From assembly GCA_028698975.1 (NCBI GenBank), contig JAQVVK010000014.1:1-20530 (forward strand): a stretch of 20,530 bases of DNA, in the 5' to 3' direction. Below the pieces are notes generated by a model. That model was not told the origin of the DNA, searched no databases, and saw only the letters and a program-made list of their open reading frames with translations. Within the stretch, counting starts at the first letter, position 1; the number at the start of each line of letters is the position of its first letter. Shown here piece after piece: positions 1 through 10,421 of the stretch. Origin of the DNA: Victivallaceae bacterium. Lineage in GTDB: Bacteria; Verrucomicrobiota; Lentisphaeria; Victivallales; Victivallaceae. The translations under genes and the position numbers were made by a program.

Positions 1-3060
<3,060 letters not shown>

Positions 3061-3273
3061 GACACACCTTTTTATTATTTAAACCAACTTATCAGGCGGC
3101 ACTGCCAAAACCCCCGCCGCGTCTTTTCGCCCCCCCGTTTTGCTGCTTTCCTGCCGCCCCCCGGGCTTTACCGCTGAGGGTAAAGCCGCTTCGGGATCGT
3201 CAAAAATCAGCTTTGCGGCTGGACTAAAATCCATCGACGCTACTTTTGGCAGTATTGCCTTATTACAAAACTA
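3061..3273 (-). promoter_or_regulatory. carB 5' leader, possible structured RNA
   Basis: About 213 nt lie between the predicted start of transcription and the carB ATG. Ten-base perfect inverted arms (3244-3253 and 3101-3110) enclose the middle of the leader. Between them is a perfect 9-bp hairpin with a 6-nt loop (3164-3187). The 5' arm also contains TGCC, which can pair locally with the GGCA just upstream, so two exclusive folds are possible. The RNA strand also has three runs of five to seven G. No U-tract follows the hairpin, so classical attenuation is not evident. It matches no riboswitch I recognise. Confidence 0.4.
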
Positions 3274-3279
3274 AAATAC

Positions 3280-3308
3280 AATATATCACCGGATTCACTT
3301 TTTTTCAA
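3280..3308 (-). promoter_or_regulatory. Predicted sigma-70 promoter of carB
   Basis: On the minus strand TTGAAA (3308-3303) is separated by 17 nt from TATATT (3285-3280), with TGA directly before the -10 box (extended -10). It sits about 30 bp past the recD2 stop with no terminator between, so recD2 transcripts could also read into carB. Confidence 0.65.
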
Positions 3309-3337
3309 TGCCCCGCCCGTGCAATATCGCATCGTCA

Positions 3338-5515
3338 TCATACGAATTTGCGTCGCAAAGCGGCAAGTTTGACCCCCAGTTGCGAATAACGCGGCTCGAC
3401 CCGGCTGTTATCGACCGCCAGCCCAACCGCCTTGCGGCTGCCCACCAGCACCAGCAGTTTTTTGGCCCGGGTCATGGCGGTGTAAAGCAGATTGCGCTGA
3501 AGCATCATGTAGTGCTGGGTCAGGAGCGGCAGCACCACCGCCGGGAATTCCGAACCCTGTGATTTGTGCACGGTTATCGCATAGGCGCGCACCAGCTGGT
3601 CGGCCTCGTCCATGTTGTAATCGACCGCCCGGTCGCCGTCGAACAGGACGGTGAACTTTTTTTCGCCCGATTTTATCCGCCAGATCAGACCGAGATCGCC
3701 GTTGAAAACATTTTTTTCGTAATTGTTGGCGGTCTGCATCACCTTGTCGCCGCATTTGTAAACCCGTTCGCCGATGGCAAACTGCGGCTTCGGCCCGCCA
3801 TTCAACGCCTGCTGCAGCCGGTCGTTGATCGCGATGGTGCCGCAGCTGCCGCGGTTCATCGGGGAAAGCACCTGTATGTCGGCGGCGGGGTTCAGGCCGA
3901 ACCGGGCCGGAATCCGTTCGCAGACCAGCTTTTGCACCAGATCCAAAGCCTTTTCCGGGTCGTCCTGCTCCACCCAGTAGAAATCGGTAAGATCCGCACC
4001 CGGCTCCGGCCGCTCCGGAGTTTCTCCCCGGTTTACCCGGTGGGCGTTGACTATTATGCGGCTGCCGCCGGCCTGCCGGAATATTTCGGTGAGCCGCGTC
4101 ACCGCGAACCAGCCCGATTTTATCAGATCGTTGAGCACCGTACCCGGCCCCACCGACGGCAGCTGGTCGGCGTCGCCCACCAGCACCACGGTTGAACCCG
4201 GCTTGACAGCCCGAAACACGGCCTGCGCCATAAGGATGTCCAGCATCGATACCTCATCGACGATCAACATGTCGCAGGGCAGCGGTGTCGCCCCGTCATA
4301 GGCAAAACACCCTTGCGCCGGATCGTATCCGAGCAGACGGTGAAGTGTCTTGGCGGTCACACCGGTGGATTCCGACAGCCGCTTGGCCGCCCGCCCGGTC
4401 GGAGCCGCCAACGCCAACCGCAACCCGGCGGCTTTGGCGCGGCGCACGATTTCGCCGACCACGGTGGTTTTGCCGACGCCGGGGCCGCCGGTGATGATCG
4501 ACAGCGGGTATTTGGCTGTGGCCTCGACCGCGCCGCGCTGCGCCGCATTGAGGGCAGGGGCGTCCGGTGTGGCGTTGGCGGTCACCCCGGCCATTTTCAA
4601 TCCCGAAAAGCGGCGGGGCAGAGCCAGTGCCGCGATCAGCTCCGGCAGCTCGTTTTCCGCCTTGGCCAGCAGCGGGGTATAGATCATGCGGTTTTCTTCG
4701 ACCAACAGCCCGCGCCCGATCGCGCTGCTTATGCCGATGGCGGCCAATGCCTCGGATTGAGCGGTGAGCTTTTGCACCGCCTCGGAGAGCGCGTCGCGCC
4801 GACAGCAGACGTGGCCGTAACCGATCAGCGTATTTACTTCAAAAATTGCCGCGGCGGTCATGCGTTCGACCGAATCGCGGGCGATGCCGACCGACTTGGC
4901 GATCTCGTCGGCTTTCAGAAATCCAATACCGTCCACCTCCTCGGCCAGCCGGTATGGATTTTTTTGCACCACTTCGACGGCTTTATCCCCGTAACTGCGG
5001 AAAAGCCGTGCGCAATAGGCCGGCGATATACCCAACCCCTGCAAAAAAATACTGCTTTCGCGCATGGCGGACGAATTCTTCCAGCCGGCGATGATTGCCG
5101 CGATCTTCTTGCGTCCCAGCCGCGGTATTTCATAGAGGCGTTTGGAATAATGATCGAGCACGTCGATGGTGTCTGCTCCAAAGTATTCCACCACCGATTC
5201 GGCGGTCTTGCGCCCCACGCCCGGAATGATCCCCGATGCGAGGAAACGCTTGATGCCGTCGGTGGACGACGGCAGCCCGATGCGGAACTTCTCGGCGCGA
5301 AACTGGCGACCGAATTCGGCGTGTTTCTCCCAACGCCCCTCCATCTCCAGAAACTGGCCGGGAGCCAGCCCCGACAGTGACCCGCGGACCATTTGCTCGC
5401 GTCCCCGGTCGTCGGTCAGCTTGAGAATGGCATAACCGTCTTTGGGTGCGTCGAAAACCACCCGTTTAATTTCGCCGCGCAGCGTGGCGGCGGTCAGTGT
5501 TTGAATGTCTCCCAT
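3338..5515 (-). CDS. recD2: RecD2-type 5'-3' DNA helicase
   Basis: This is a superfamily 1B helicase of the RecD2 family, which in bacteria lacking RecBC acts alone in DNA repair. The 725-residue product has an N-terminal OB-like region (GEIKRVVFDAPKDGYAIL). Helix-hairpin-helix segments follow (GIIPGVGRKTAESV, IPRLGRKKIAAI). Then come Walker A GGPGVGKTT near residues 342-350, Walker B MLIVDEVSML near 420, and the C-terminal motifs AITVHKSQGSEF and LLYTAMTRAKK. The long N-terminal region separates it from RecD of RecBCD. I chose the ATG at 5515 over one at 5566: it has AGGG upstream, the family N-terminus begins here, and the 5566 start lies in the hairpin region just after the previous gene. 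It follows the BY-kinase gene with a terminator-like hairpin between. Confidence 0.93.
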   Translation of the reverse strand: MGDIQTLTAATLRGEIKRVVFDAPKDGYAILKLTDDRGREQMVRGSLSGLAPGQFLEMEGRWEKHAEFGRQFRAEKFRIGLPSSTDGIKRFLASGIIPGVGRKTAESVVEYFGADTIDVLDHYSKRLYEIPRLGRKKIAAIIAGWKNSSAMRESSIFLQGLGISPAYCARLFRSYGDKAVEVVQKNPYRLAEEVDGIGFLKADEIAKSVGIARDSVERMTAAAIFEVNTLIGYGHVCCRRDALSEAVQKLTAQSEALAAIGISSAIGRGLLVEENRMIYTPLLAKAENELPELIAALALPRRFSGLKMAGVTANATPDAPALNAAQRGAVEATAKYPLSIITGGPGVGKTTVVGEIVRRAKAAGLRLALAAPTGRAAKRLSESTGVTAKTLHRLLGYDPAQGCFAYDGATPLPCDMLIVDEVSMLDILMAQAVFRAVKPGSTVVLVGDADQLPSVGPGTVLNDLIKSGWFAVTRLTEIFRQAGGSRIIVNAHRVNRGETPERPEPGADLTDFYWVEQDDPEKALDLVQKLVCERIPARFGLNPAADIQVLSPMNRGSCGTIAINDRLQQALNGGPKPQFAIGERVYKCGDKVMQTANNYEKNVFNGDLGLIWRIKSGEKKFTVLFDGDRAVDYNMDEADQLVRAYAITVHKSQGSEFPAVVLPLLTQHYMMLQRNLLYTAMTRAKKLLVLVGSRKAVGLAVDNSRVEPRYSQLGVKLAALRRKFV

Positions 5516-5535
5516 TGAACCCTGGTTCTGCCGCG

Positions 5536-5561
5536 AAAACGGGCGGCCTTGCGCCGCCCGT
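5536..5561 (-). terminator. Intrinsic terminator-like hairpin after the BY-kinase gene
   Basis: A perfect 9-bp inverted repeat (ACGGGCGGC / GCCGCCCGT) with a 5-nt loop is followed on the minus strand by TTTT. It lies between the BY-kinase stop and the recD2 start. The short T-run suggests partial read-through, and I see no separate recD2 promoter. Confidence 0.6.
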
Positions 5562-5568
5562 GTCATTG

Positions 5569-7155
5569 CTATTTTTTATTCTGAAAGAAGAAACGGATGA
5601 TCCGTTCTCCGATGGATGGCTGATCCGTGCCGTCCTGACCGTAACTGCCGTAGTGGTAGCCGCCGTAGCCGCCGTAGCCGCCATAGCCGTAACCATAGCC
5701 GTAGCCGCCGGAGCCGTAACCGTATCCGTATCCGAATCCGTAGCCGTAGCCGTAGGCGTAACCGGACAGATCTTTGACCGTGAATTTGTTGAGCACCAGC
5801 CCGAGCACCGGCAGTTTCAACTGTGACAACTGCTGGTAGGCGCGGCTGATGGTGTCGCCGCGGGCGCGCCCGGCCTGAATCACAAACAGAATGCCGTCGG
5901 AAAGTCCTCCGACAATGGCGGCGTCGGCGATGTTCAAACAGGGCGGCGCGTCAAGAATGATGTAATCGTAATTGTGCTGCTGCTCTTTTATCAACTCTTT
6001 GAATTTGTCGGAGAGCAGAAGCCGCGACGGGTTGGGCGGCACCGGGCCGCAGAACAGCACATCAAGCGGCAGATCGAGCAGATTGCGGCAGACCACATCG
6101 TCAAAACTCTTTTCTCCTACCAGCACGTTGACCAAGCCGCCATCCGGCGAAACACCGAAGAATTTTGCCAGCGAGGGTTTGTGCAAGTCGCAGTTGACGG
6201 CAAGCGTGCGTTTGCCGGAGTCGGCCAGAGAAGCGGCCAGATTGGCTGCCGTGAAGCTCTTGCCTTCGCCGGGAAGGGTACTGGTGGTGACGAAAACATG
6301 ACCGACGCCGGGCTCGTGCGGCACTTCGGAATATTGTATATTGGCTCGAAGCGTGCGAAACGATTCGCCGATCTCCATGCGTTCACGTTCGTTATGGTGT
6401 ACCGATAGAATGCGGTCTCCCGGCTTGAGGGTCTCATCGTCGGCGTTTTTCAGCGTGTCGTCAAGCGGCACGTTGCCCATCAAAGGCAGCTTGAGCAACG
6501 CCATGGCCGCTTCCGGGGTTCTCACGCTGGTGTCTTGGATCGAACGCAAAAACACCAGTAAATAAGCCAGCACCGCGCCGATCAGACACCCAAGCATGGT
6601 GTTTTTGCGGCGGCTGGGGTAACTTGGCACGGTCGGGGTGTCGGCCCGGTCGATGACCTGAGAGTTTTGGAGGTTGAAGATCTCGCTGATCTCCTCGACA
6701 AACACGTCGGCGACGGTGTTGCAGACCACCTGACTGCCGACACGGCTCGGAGACACCACTTTAAGCACCAGCATGCGTGTGTTGGGTACGCAGACGGCGT
6801 CAAAACCGAAGCGCAGATCCATATATTTGGGGCTGTTGAGCTTGATAAGCTCCTCGGCCCGGGCCATGATGCGTTTGGATCGGGCGATCTCCACATAGTC
6901 GCTGGTGAGCTGAAGCCCGGTTACCAGCTCGGAGTTGAGCAGTCGCATGTCGTCAAGCTGCCGGGTCACGCCGCTTTCAATGACCGAGCGTTCGCCGCGC
7001 CCGACATAAAGCGTGGCCGTTGCGGTGTAAAGCGGGGTGATCCAAAAAATCGTATAGCCCAGTGCGAGAGCTCCGCCGATCGCGGAGGTGGAAAACACAA
7101 ATTTCCAATTTTTAGCCAGCAGACTCCAAAAATACCAAAAATCAAAACCCTTCAT
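5569..7155 (-). CDS. Wzz/Wzc-type polysaccharide co-polymerase with BY-kinase domain
   Basis: This inner-membrane protein controls export or chain length of a surface polysaccharide through tyrosine autophosphorylation. The 528-residue product has a first membrane segment near 19-39, a periplasmic Wzz region, a Pro-rich stretch (PTVPSYPSRRKN) and a second membrane segment near 187-207. The cytoplasmic CpsD/CapB-like kinase has Walker A TLPGEGKSF near 289-300, Walker A' NCDLHKPSL near 321 and Walker B YIILDAPP near 395. The C-terminus (about 463-505) is a run of Gly-Tyr repeats with 16 Tyr, replacing the usual short Tyr cluster. The ATG at 7155 has GGAG 9 nt upstream; an ATG at 7206 falls at the edge of the predicted -10 box, so it is unlikely. 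No polymerase, flippase or outer-membrane exporter gene is adjacent. Confidence 0.92.
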   Translation of the reverse strand: MKGFDFWYFWSLLAKNWKFVFSTSAIGGALALGYTIFWITPLYTATATLYVGRGERSVIESGVTRQLDDMRLLNSELVTGLQLTSDYVEIARSKRIMARAEELIKLNSPKYMDLRFGFDAVCVPNTRMLVLKVVSPSRVGSQVVCNTVADVFVEEISEIFNLQNSQVIDRADTPTVPSYPSRRKNTMLGCLIGAVLAYLLVFLRSIQDTSVRTPEAAMALLKLPLMGNVPLDDTLKNADDETLKPGDRILSVHHNERERMEIGESFRTLRANIQYSEVPHEPGVGHVFVTTSTLPGEGKSFTAANLAASLADSGKRTLAVNCDLHKPSLAKFFGVSPDGGLVNVLVGEKSFDDVVCRNLLDLPLDVLFCGPVPPNPSRLLLSDKFKELIKEQQHNYDYIILDAPPCLNIADAAIVGGLSDGILFVIQAGRARGDTISRAYQQLSQLKLPVLGLVLNKFTVKDLSGYAYGYGYGFGYGYGYGSGGYGYGYGYGGYGGYGGYHYGSYGQDGTDQPSIGERIIRFFFQNKK

Positions 7156-7206
7156 GGCAAAACGCTCCGGCGTTGGTGTTGTATCAATAAAAATAACCAG
7201 CAACAT

Positions 7207-7235
7207 AATTTATCACGCATGAAACGTTTTTGCAA
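7207..7235 (-). promoter_or_regulatory. Predicted promoter of the BY-kinase gene
   Basis: Minus strand TTGCAA (7235-7230), 17-nt spacer, TAAATT (7212-7207) preceded by TGA. Transcription would start near 7200, downstream of the ATG at 7206, which supports translation from 7155. Confidence 0.5.
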
Positions 7236-7342
7236 CTGCCGGAATATTTGTTTCGAACTATTTTTTACCGGTATTGAACCATCCGACGCCGCTTGTCGAC
7301 GCCCCTTGCGAAGCCGCCCGGCAGCCCCCCCGGCGGGCGGGC

Positions 7343-7371
7343 TTGCTTTTTGGGTCGGATCACGGTATATT
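7343..7371 (+). promoter_or_regulatory. Predicted promoter of marC
   Basis: TTGCTT (7343-7348), 17-nt spacer, TATATT (7366-7371). The -10 box equals that of several promoters here; the -35 box is weak. Transcription would start about 40 nt before the marC ATG. The rest of the 7236-7417 gap is GC-rich sequence with C-runs in which I see no gene. Confidence 0.5.
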
Positions 7372-7417
7372 ATTCAAACATTACTAATACATCATTAATA
7401 CAACACTGCGGGCGGGT

Positions 7418-8026
7418 ATGTTTTCATCGGCGATACAATTATTCATTTTGCTGGGGCCGTTCTTTGTACTGTCGGTCTTTGTGGCCAAAACCGACCGTTA
7501 TCAGCTGGCCGCCAAGCGCAAAGTGGCGGTGCGGGCATCTATCACAATTTTACTGATCGCCTTCATCGTTTATTATCTCGGCAACTTCATTTTGCGCGGG
7601 CTGGGCATCACGCTTGACGCGTTTCGCATCGGGGCGGGGCTGGTGCTTTTGCTGAGCGGACTTGAAATGGTGCGCGGCTCCGGGGCGGGCATCCGGAGCG
7701 ATTCCGCCGGTGACGGCGACGAAGACGAAAACGTCATCGCCATTGTGCCGATCGCCATACCGTGCGCCATCGGCCCCGGCACCATCGGCGCACTGCTTAT
7801 GATGGGCGACGGCGCATTTAACGACTGGCGGAGAATGCTTTGCGACATCGGCGGCATACTGTTCGCGGTGGCGGCGATCTGGCTGGTGCTCTATTTTGCC
7901 AACCAGATCGAACGCCTCATCGGCAAACGGGGTATTTCCATTTTGAGTAAACTTACCGGCCTCTTTCTGGCCGCGCTCGCCAGTCAGATCATCATGCTGG
8001 GCGTCAAAAATCTGATTACGCGGTAA
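7418..8026 (+). CDS. MarC family integral membrane protein
   Basis: A 202-residue, strongly hydrophobic protein of the MarC (UPF0056) family, whose function is unknown despite its historical link with multiple antibiotic resistance. Segments such as IQLFILLGPFFVLSVFVA, ITILLIAFIVYYLGNFIL, FRIGAGLVLLLSGLEM, IVPIAIPCAIGPGTIGALLM and ILFAVAAIWLVLYFA give about six membrane spans. The PIAIPCAIGPGTIGA stretch matches the family's conserved 'P.A.P...GPG.I' loop. Length is normal for the family. The start has only GGGCGGG close upstream. It stands alone, and its 3' end overlaps the convergent terminase gene by 11 bp. Confidence 0.9.
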   Translation: MFSSAIQLFILLGPFFVLSVFVAKTDRYQLAAKRKVAVRASITILLIAFIVYYLGNFILRGLGITLDAFRIGAGLVLLLSGLEMVRGSGAGIRSDSAGDGDEDENVIAIVPIAIPCAIGPGTIGALLMMGDGAFNDWRRMLCDIGGILFAVAAIWLVLYFANQIERLIGKRGISILSKLTGLFLAALASQIIMLGVKNLITR

Positions 8027-8030
8027 TCAG
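8006..8030 (-). terminator. Terminator of the terminase operon, containing two stop codons
   Basis: A perfect 8-bp inverted repeat with a 3-nt loop (CTGATTAC-GCG-GTAATCAG, 8012-8030) is followed on the minus strand by A and five T. The marC stop (8024-8026) and the terminase stop (8018-8016) are symmetrically placed in the two arms. There is no T-run on the plus strand, so it should act mainly on minus-strand transcripts. Confidence 0.7.
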
Positions 8031-9275
8031 CCGCGTTGCGCCGCTGCGCTCGGACAGCGCAGTCAACGCCCAGACCAGCGCGTCGAGCCGGTCGGGGCTG
8101 TCGGGGTCGCCGGCCTTGTACGAAGTCATCTCGTCTTCCAGCTCGCGAAACCGACCTATGTGGTGAACCCGGCCCGACTCGTACAGCGCGGCGGCGGGTT
8201 CCGCCCGGGCGATTTTGCCGCGCGAGGCACGCACCGCCCGATAGCTCAGATCAAATTCCAGCGAACGCAGCAGGCTTTCGACCAGTTCGCCGCCGTTGTT
8301 GACCTCGGCCACCACCCGGTCGGCCTGAAAACGTTTATAGACTTCGACCACCCGGCGCGCCCACTCCGCCGGCTTGCCGGCCATGCTCGCGTCGTCAAGC
8401 ACATAATAGTCGCCGTCGCCCCCGCGCGCCGCCGTGACGATGCCGGTGGCATCGGAGTCGCGTCCGGAAGTCACCGCCGGATCCACCCCCACCGCCACCG
8501 CCGATAGATCGGCCGGCGCGGCGGCGCGGCGGTTGCGCTCGATGATTTCAAAATTCCACAGCGCGCCCGGTGTGTCGTCAAGCCAGACCCCTTCCTGAAA
8601 CCGCAACCGCTGACGCTCGGTCAATCCGGCCAGCGTTTCTTCGAGGTAGCCCGGCGGCAGATTTTCGCGGTTGGCGGCCGGATTCATCAGCATGGCGGCG
8701 TAGTTGGCCGGAAAAGCCAGCGGCAGACCGGATTCCGGGTCAATGTGTTCGACAAAGAGTTTGTAACTCCAATGCGATTTGCCCGCCGGATTGCAGTCGA
8801 AATAGGCGCGATTGACCAGTTTTGTCCTTTGAGCCAGCCGCGACAGCGCGGTGTTGACCGCCGGATAACTGATCTCCGAACACTCGTTGAAGTATATGGT
8901 CGCAAATTCTTTGCCCAATATCTTGTCGAGCCTTTCGTCGGTGTCCAGTCCGCCGAACCATATCTCCGAACCATTGGGCAGCGTGATATATTGATCGGTG
9001 CGCGCTTCTTTGAATTTCAGGCGCGGAAAGGCCAGCGCGATCACCTTGGGCAGCGTGTCCAGCCGGATCGACTGCCGTACCGCGTTGGCTCGAAAGCGCA
9101 ATATGGCGTGGCGGCTGCCCGGTTCGCGCATGGCTCTGACCAGCAGGGCGTAAATTAGTATGAAACTCTTGCCGGAGCGGGAACCCCCGAAAAGCAGCAC
9201 AAACCGGCTGCGTCCGCCCAGAAGTTTCAACGCCTGAAGCTGGGAGGCCGTCTTTTGAAAACCGTGTTCGATCAT
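8016..9275 (-). CDS. Phage-type terminase large subunit (TerL)
   Basis: TerL is the ATPase-nuclease motor that cuts phage DNA and pumps it through the portal into a procapsid. The 419-residue product has an N-terminal ATPase with Walker A GGSRSGKS (30-37), a Walker B-like TIYFNE (126-131) and a FDCNP coupling motif. The C-terminal RNase H-fold nuclease has GVDPAVTSGRDSDATGIV near 265, AEVNNGG near 323 and SPDRLDALVWAL near the end (Asp398); all expected acidic residues are present. The C-terminal pattern is that of the COG5323-like terminases found in many prophages and in alphaproteobacterial gene transfer agents. The ATG at 9275 overlaps the upstream stop (TGATG), giving translational coupling; longer upstream frames are shadows. 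Nothing is truncated. Confidence 0.92.
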   Translation of the reverse strand: MIEHGFQKTASQLQALKLLGGRSRFVLLFGGSRSGKSFILIYALLVRAMREPGSRHAILRFRANAVRQSIRLDTLPKVIALAFPRLKFKEARTDQYITLPNGSEIWFGGLDTDERLDKILGKEFATIYFNECSEISYPAVNTALSRLAQRTKLVNRAYFDCNPAGKSHWSYKLFVEHIDPESGLPLAFPANYAAMLMNPAANRENLPPGYLEETLAGLTERQRLRFQEGVWLDDTPGALWNFEIIERNRRAAAPADLSAVAVGVDPAVTSGRDSDATGIVTAARGGDGDYYVLDDASMAGKPAEWARRVVEVYKRFQADRVVAEVNNGGELVESLLRSLEFDLSYRAVRASRGKIARAEPAAALYESGRVHHIGRFRELEDEMTSYKAGDPDSPDRLDALVWALTALSERSGATRLITA

Positions 9276-10291
9276 CAGTGATTCCGCCAGTAGGAGGTGT
9301 TCCAGCTCAAACCCTGCGGAGCCTTGGCATAGGTGCGGATGAGCCGGGTGTAGGTGCGGCCGCCCGAATCGTGCAGTTCGTCGCATTTCTGATCGACTTT
9401 GAGGTAGCTGCCGGAACACCCCGCCACCGTGCCGGAATAAACCCGGGTGCTCTGCCACTCGACCATCGACGACAACAGATTGCGGGTTTTGCCGCGCTCG
9501 TAGGTGGTTTCGGTTATTTCGAGCACCCGCACGTCGGCTTCGATCATGTTCGCTTCGAGACGCGCGGTGGTCGCAAACGGGCATGAATCGGCCGCACTCC
9601 ATTCATCGGCTTCCAGAGCGGCTCCCTCCGGCGTGAGATAGTACCCGGCCATTTCGGAGGAGACGTGAAATTCGCTCATTTCCGCCGAAACGTCGGTGCG
9701 TTCGCTCAGACGGTCGTTTTCCGAGCAGAGCCAGAGGCCGGGATTTCCCGGAAGCTGCGCTTCGAGCCGCACGGTGTACGAGCCGTCGTCATGGGGAGTT
9801 GGCGTGACGCGGGTGACGATCGCGCCGGTTTCCGACCACGCCGCCGCGTCGGAGCCGACCAATCCCCGGTAACTGGCAATATCGGCGGAACGCACCGCAA
9901 ATATGCCGATCCAGACGATCCGGGTGACCATGCCGCCCGAACCGGCTGCGAACCCGACGAATTCCTCGGTGTGCACCGCCGACTCAAGCCGGCTGATCCC
10001 GGCGGCGGGCGGCGGCGCGGCGGTGAATGTCACTTGACAGCGTCGCGGGTCGATCTCCTTGATGGCAATGGCGGTGACCTTGAGTGTCGGGTCGACGGTG
10101 TAGGAGCGTCCGTCCGGCGTCGGGGTGCGGGCGTCGTCGCCGATTGAACCTGCCCAGTCGCGGGCGGCGGCGAGCAAAGCTCCCGCTCCGGCGGCGGGGT
10201 CGTCGCCGGTCAGCACCCAGCAGCTGCGGCAGACGGCGCATCCGGTGGAGTCAATGGCGAAGTCGGCGAAGGATTCATTGCGGATAATCAT
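9275..10291 (-). CDS. Unknown protein, first gene of the terminase operon
   Basis: I do not recognise this 338-residue protein. It has a CxxCxxC cluster near the N-terminus (Cys18, 21, 24) and several later Cys. The body is rich in Thr, Ser, Gly and predicted beta strands, with no signal peptide or membrane segment. The start is well defined: AAAGGAGG lies 7 nt before the ATG at 10291, the strongest ribosome-binding site in the window. It is translationally coupled to terL by a TGATG overlap, so a role in packaging or the virion is plausible but inferred from position alone. It does not resemble a terminase small subunit, which is usually shorter and helical. The CxxCxxC could bind metal. Confidence 0.8.
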   Translation of the reverse strand: MIIRNESFADFAIDSTGCAVCRSCWVLTGDDPAAGAGALLAAARDWAGSIGDDARTPTPDGRSYTVDPTLKVTAIAIKEIDPRRCQVTFTAAPPPAAGISRLESAVHTEEFVGFAAGSGGMVTRIVWIGIFAVRSADIASYRGLVGSDAAAWSETGAIVTRVTPTPHDDGSYTVRLEAQLPGNPGLWLCSENDRLSERTDVSAEMSEFHVSSEMAGYYLTPEGAALEADEWSAADSCPFATTARLEANMIEADVRVLEITETTYERGKTRNLLSSMVEWQSTRVYSGTVAGCSGSYLKVDQKCDELHDSGGRTYTRLIRTYAKAPQGLSWNTSYWRNH

Positions 10292-10316
10292 AATGCGGCC
10301 TCCTTTAGCATATTTG

Positions 10317-10336
10317 GCTTTATCATGTGATAAAGC
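10317..10336. promoter_or_regulatory. Perfect inverted repeat upstream of the terminase operon
   Basis: Nine-base arms (GCTTTATCA / TGATAAAGC) flank a 2-nt centre. It lies 26 bp upstream of the 338-residue protein's ATG and directly abuts a minus-strand TTGACA (10342-10337). If transcription starts near 10372 the repeat would be in the 5' leader, where an 8-bp hairpin with a 4-nt loop could form. It could be a dimeric repressor operator or an mRNA hairpin. Confidence 0.5.
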
Positions 10337-10359
10337 TGTCAACTCCGGAAGTCGGCGGC

Positions 10360-10388
10360 TTGCATTTTTAAATGGTTGATTATATATT
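10360..10388 (+). promoter_or_regulatory. Predicted promoter of the STAS/PP2C/GT2 operon
   Basis: TTGCAT (10360-10365), 17-nt spacer, TATATT (10383-10388). Transcription would start near 10395, followed by AAGGGGTG just before the ATG at 10422. Its -10 box overlaps that of the opposing promoter. Confidence 0.6.
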
Positions 10389-10408
10389 ACGTTATGACAA
10401 GCTAACAA
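10379..10408 (-). promoter_or_regulatory. Predicted promoter of the terminase operon
   Basis: Minus strand TTGTTA (10408-10403), 18-nt spacer, consensus TATAAT (10384-10379). It overlaps the plus-strand promoter almost entirely, and the two -10 boxes share 2 bp. A nearby TTGACA (10342-10337) lacks a -10 box at normal spacing. Confidence 0.55.
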
Positions 10409-10421
10409 AAGGGGTGATATC

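Noticed and set aside
3219..3225. AGTCCAG in the carB leader, as in the 5' half of a PyrR-binding loop
   Set aside because: The second half of the PyrR consensus (GAGGCU) is missing and there is no terminator/antiterminator pair, so a PyrR attenuator is not supported.
5640..5767. Short repeated DNA units that might suggest a CRISPR array or minisatellite
   Set aside because: They are in-frame Gly-Tyr codon repeats inside the BY-kinase gene, with no spacers of regular length.
7312..7350. GC-rich repeat followed by T-run upstream of marC as a plus-strand terminator
   Set aside because: No plus-strand gene ends before it. The stem has only 7 bp around a 13-nt loop, and the T-run is part of the marC promoter -35 region.
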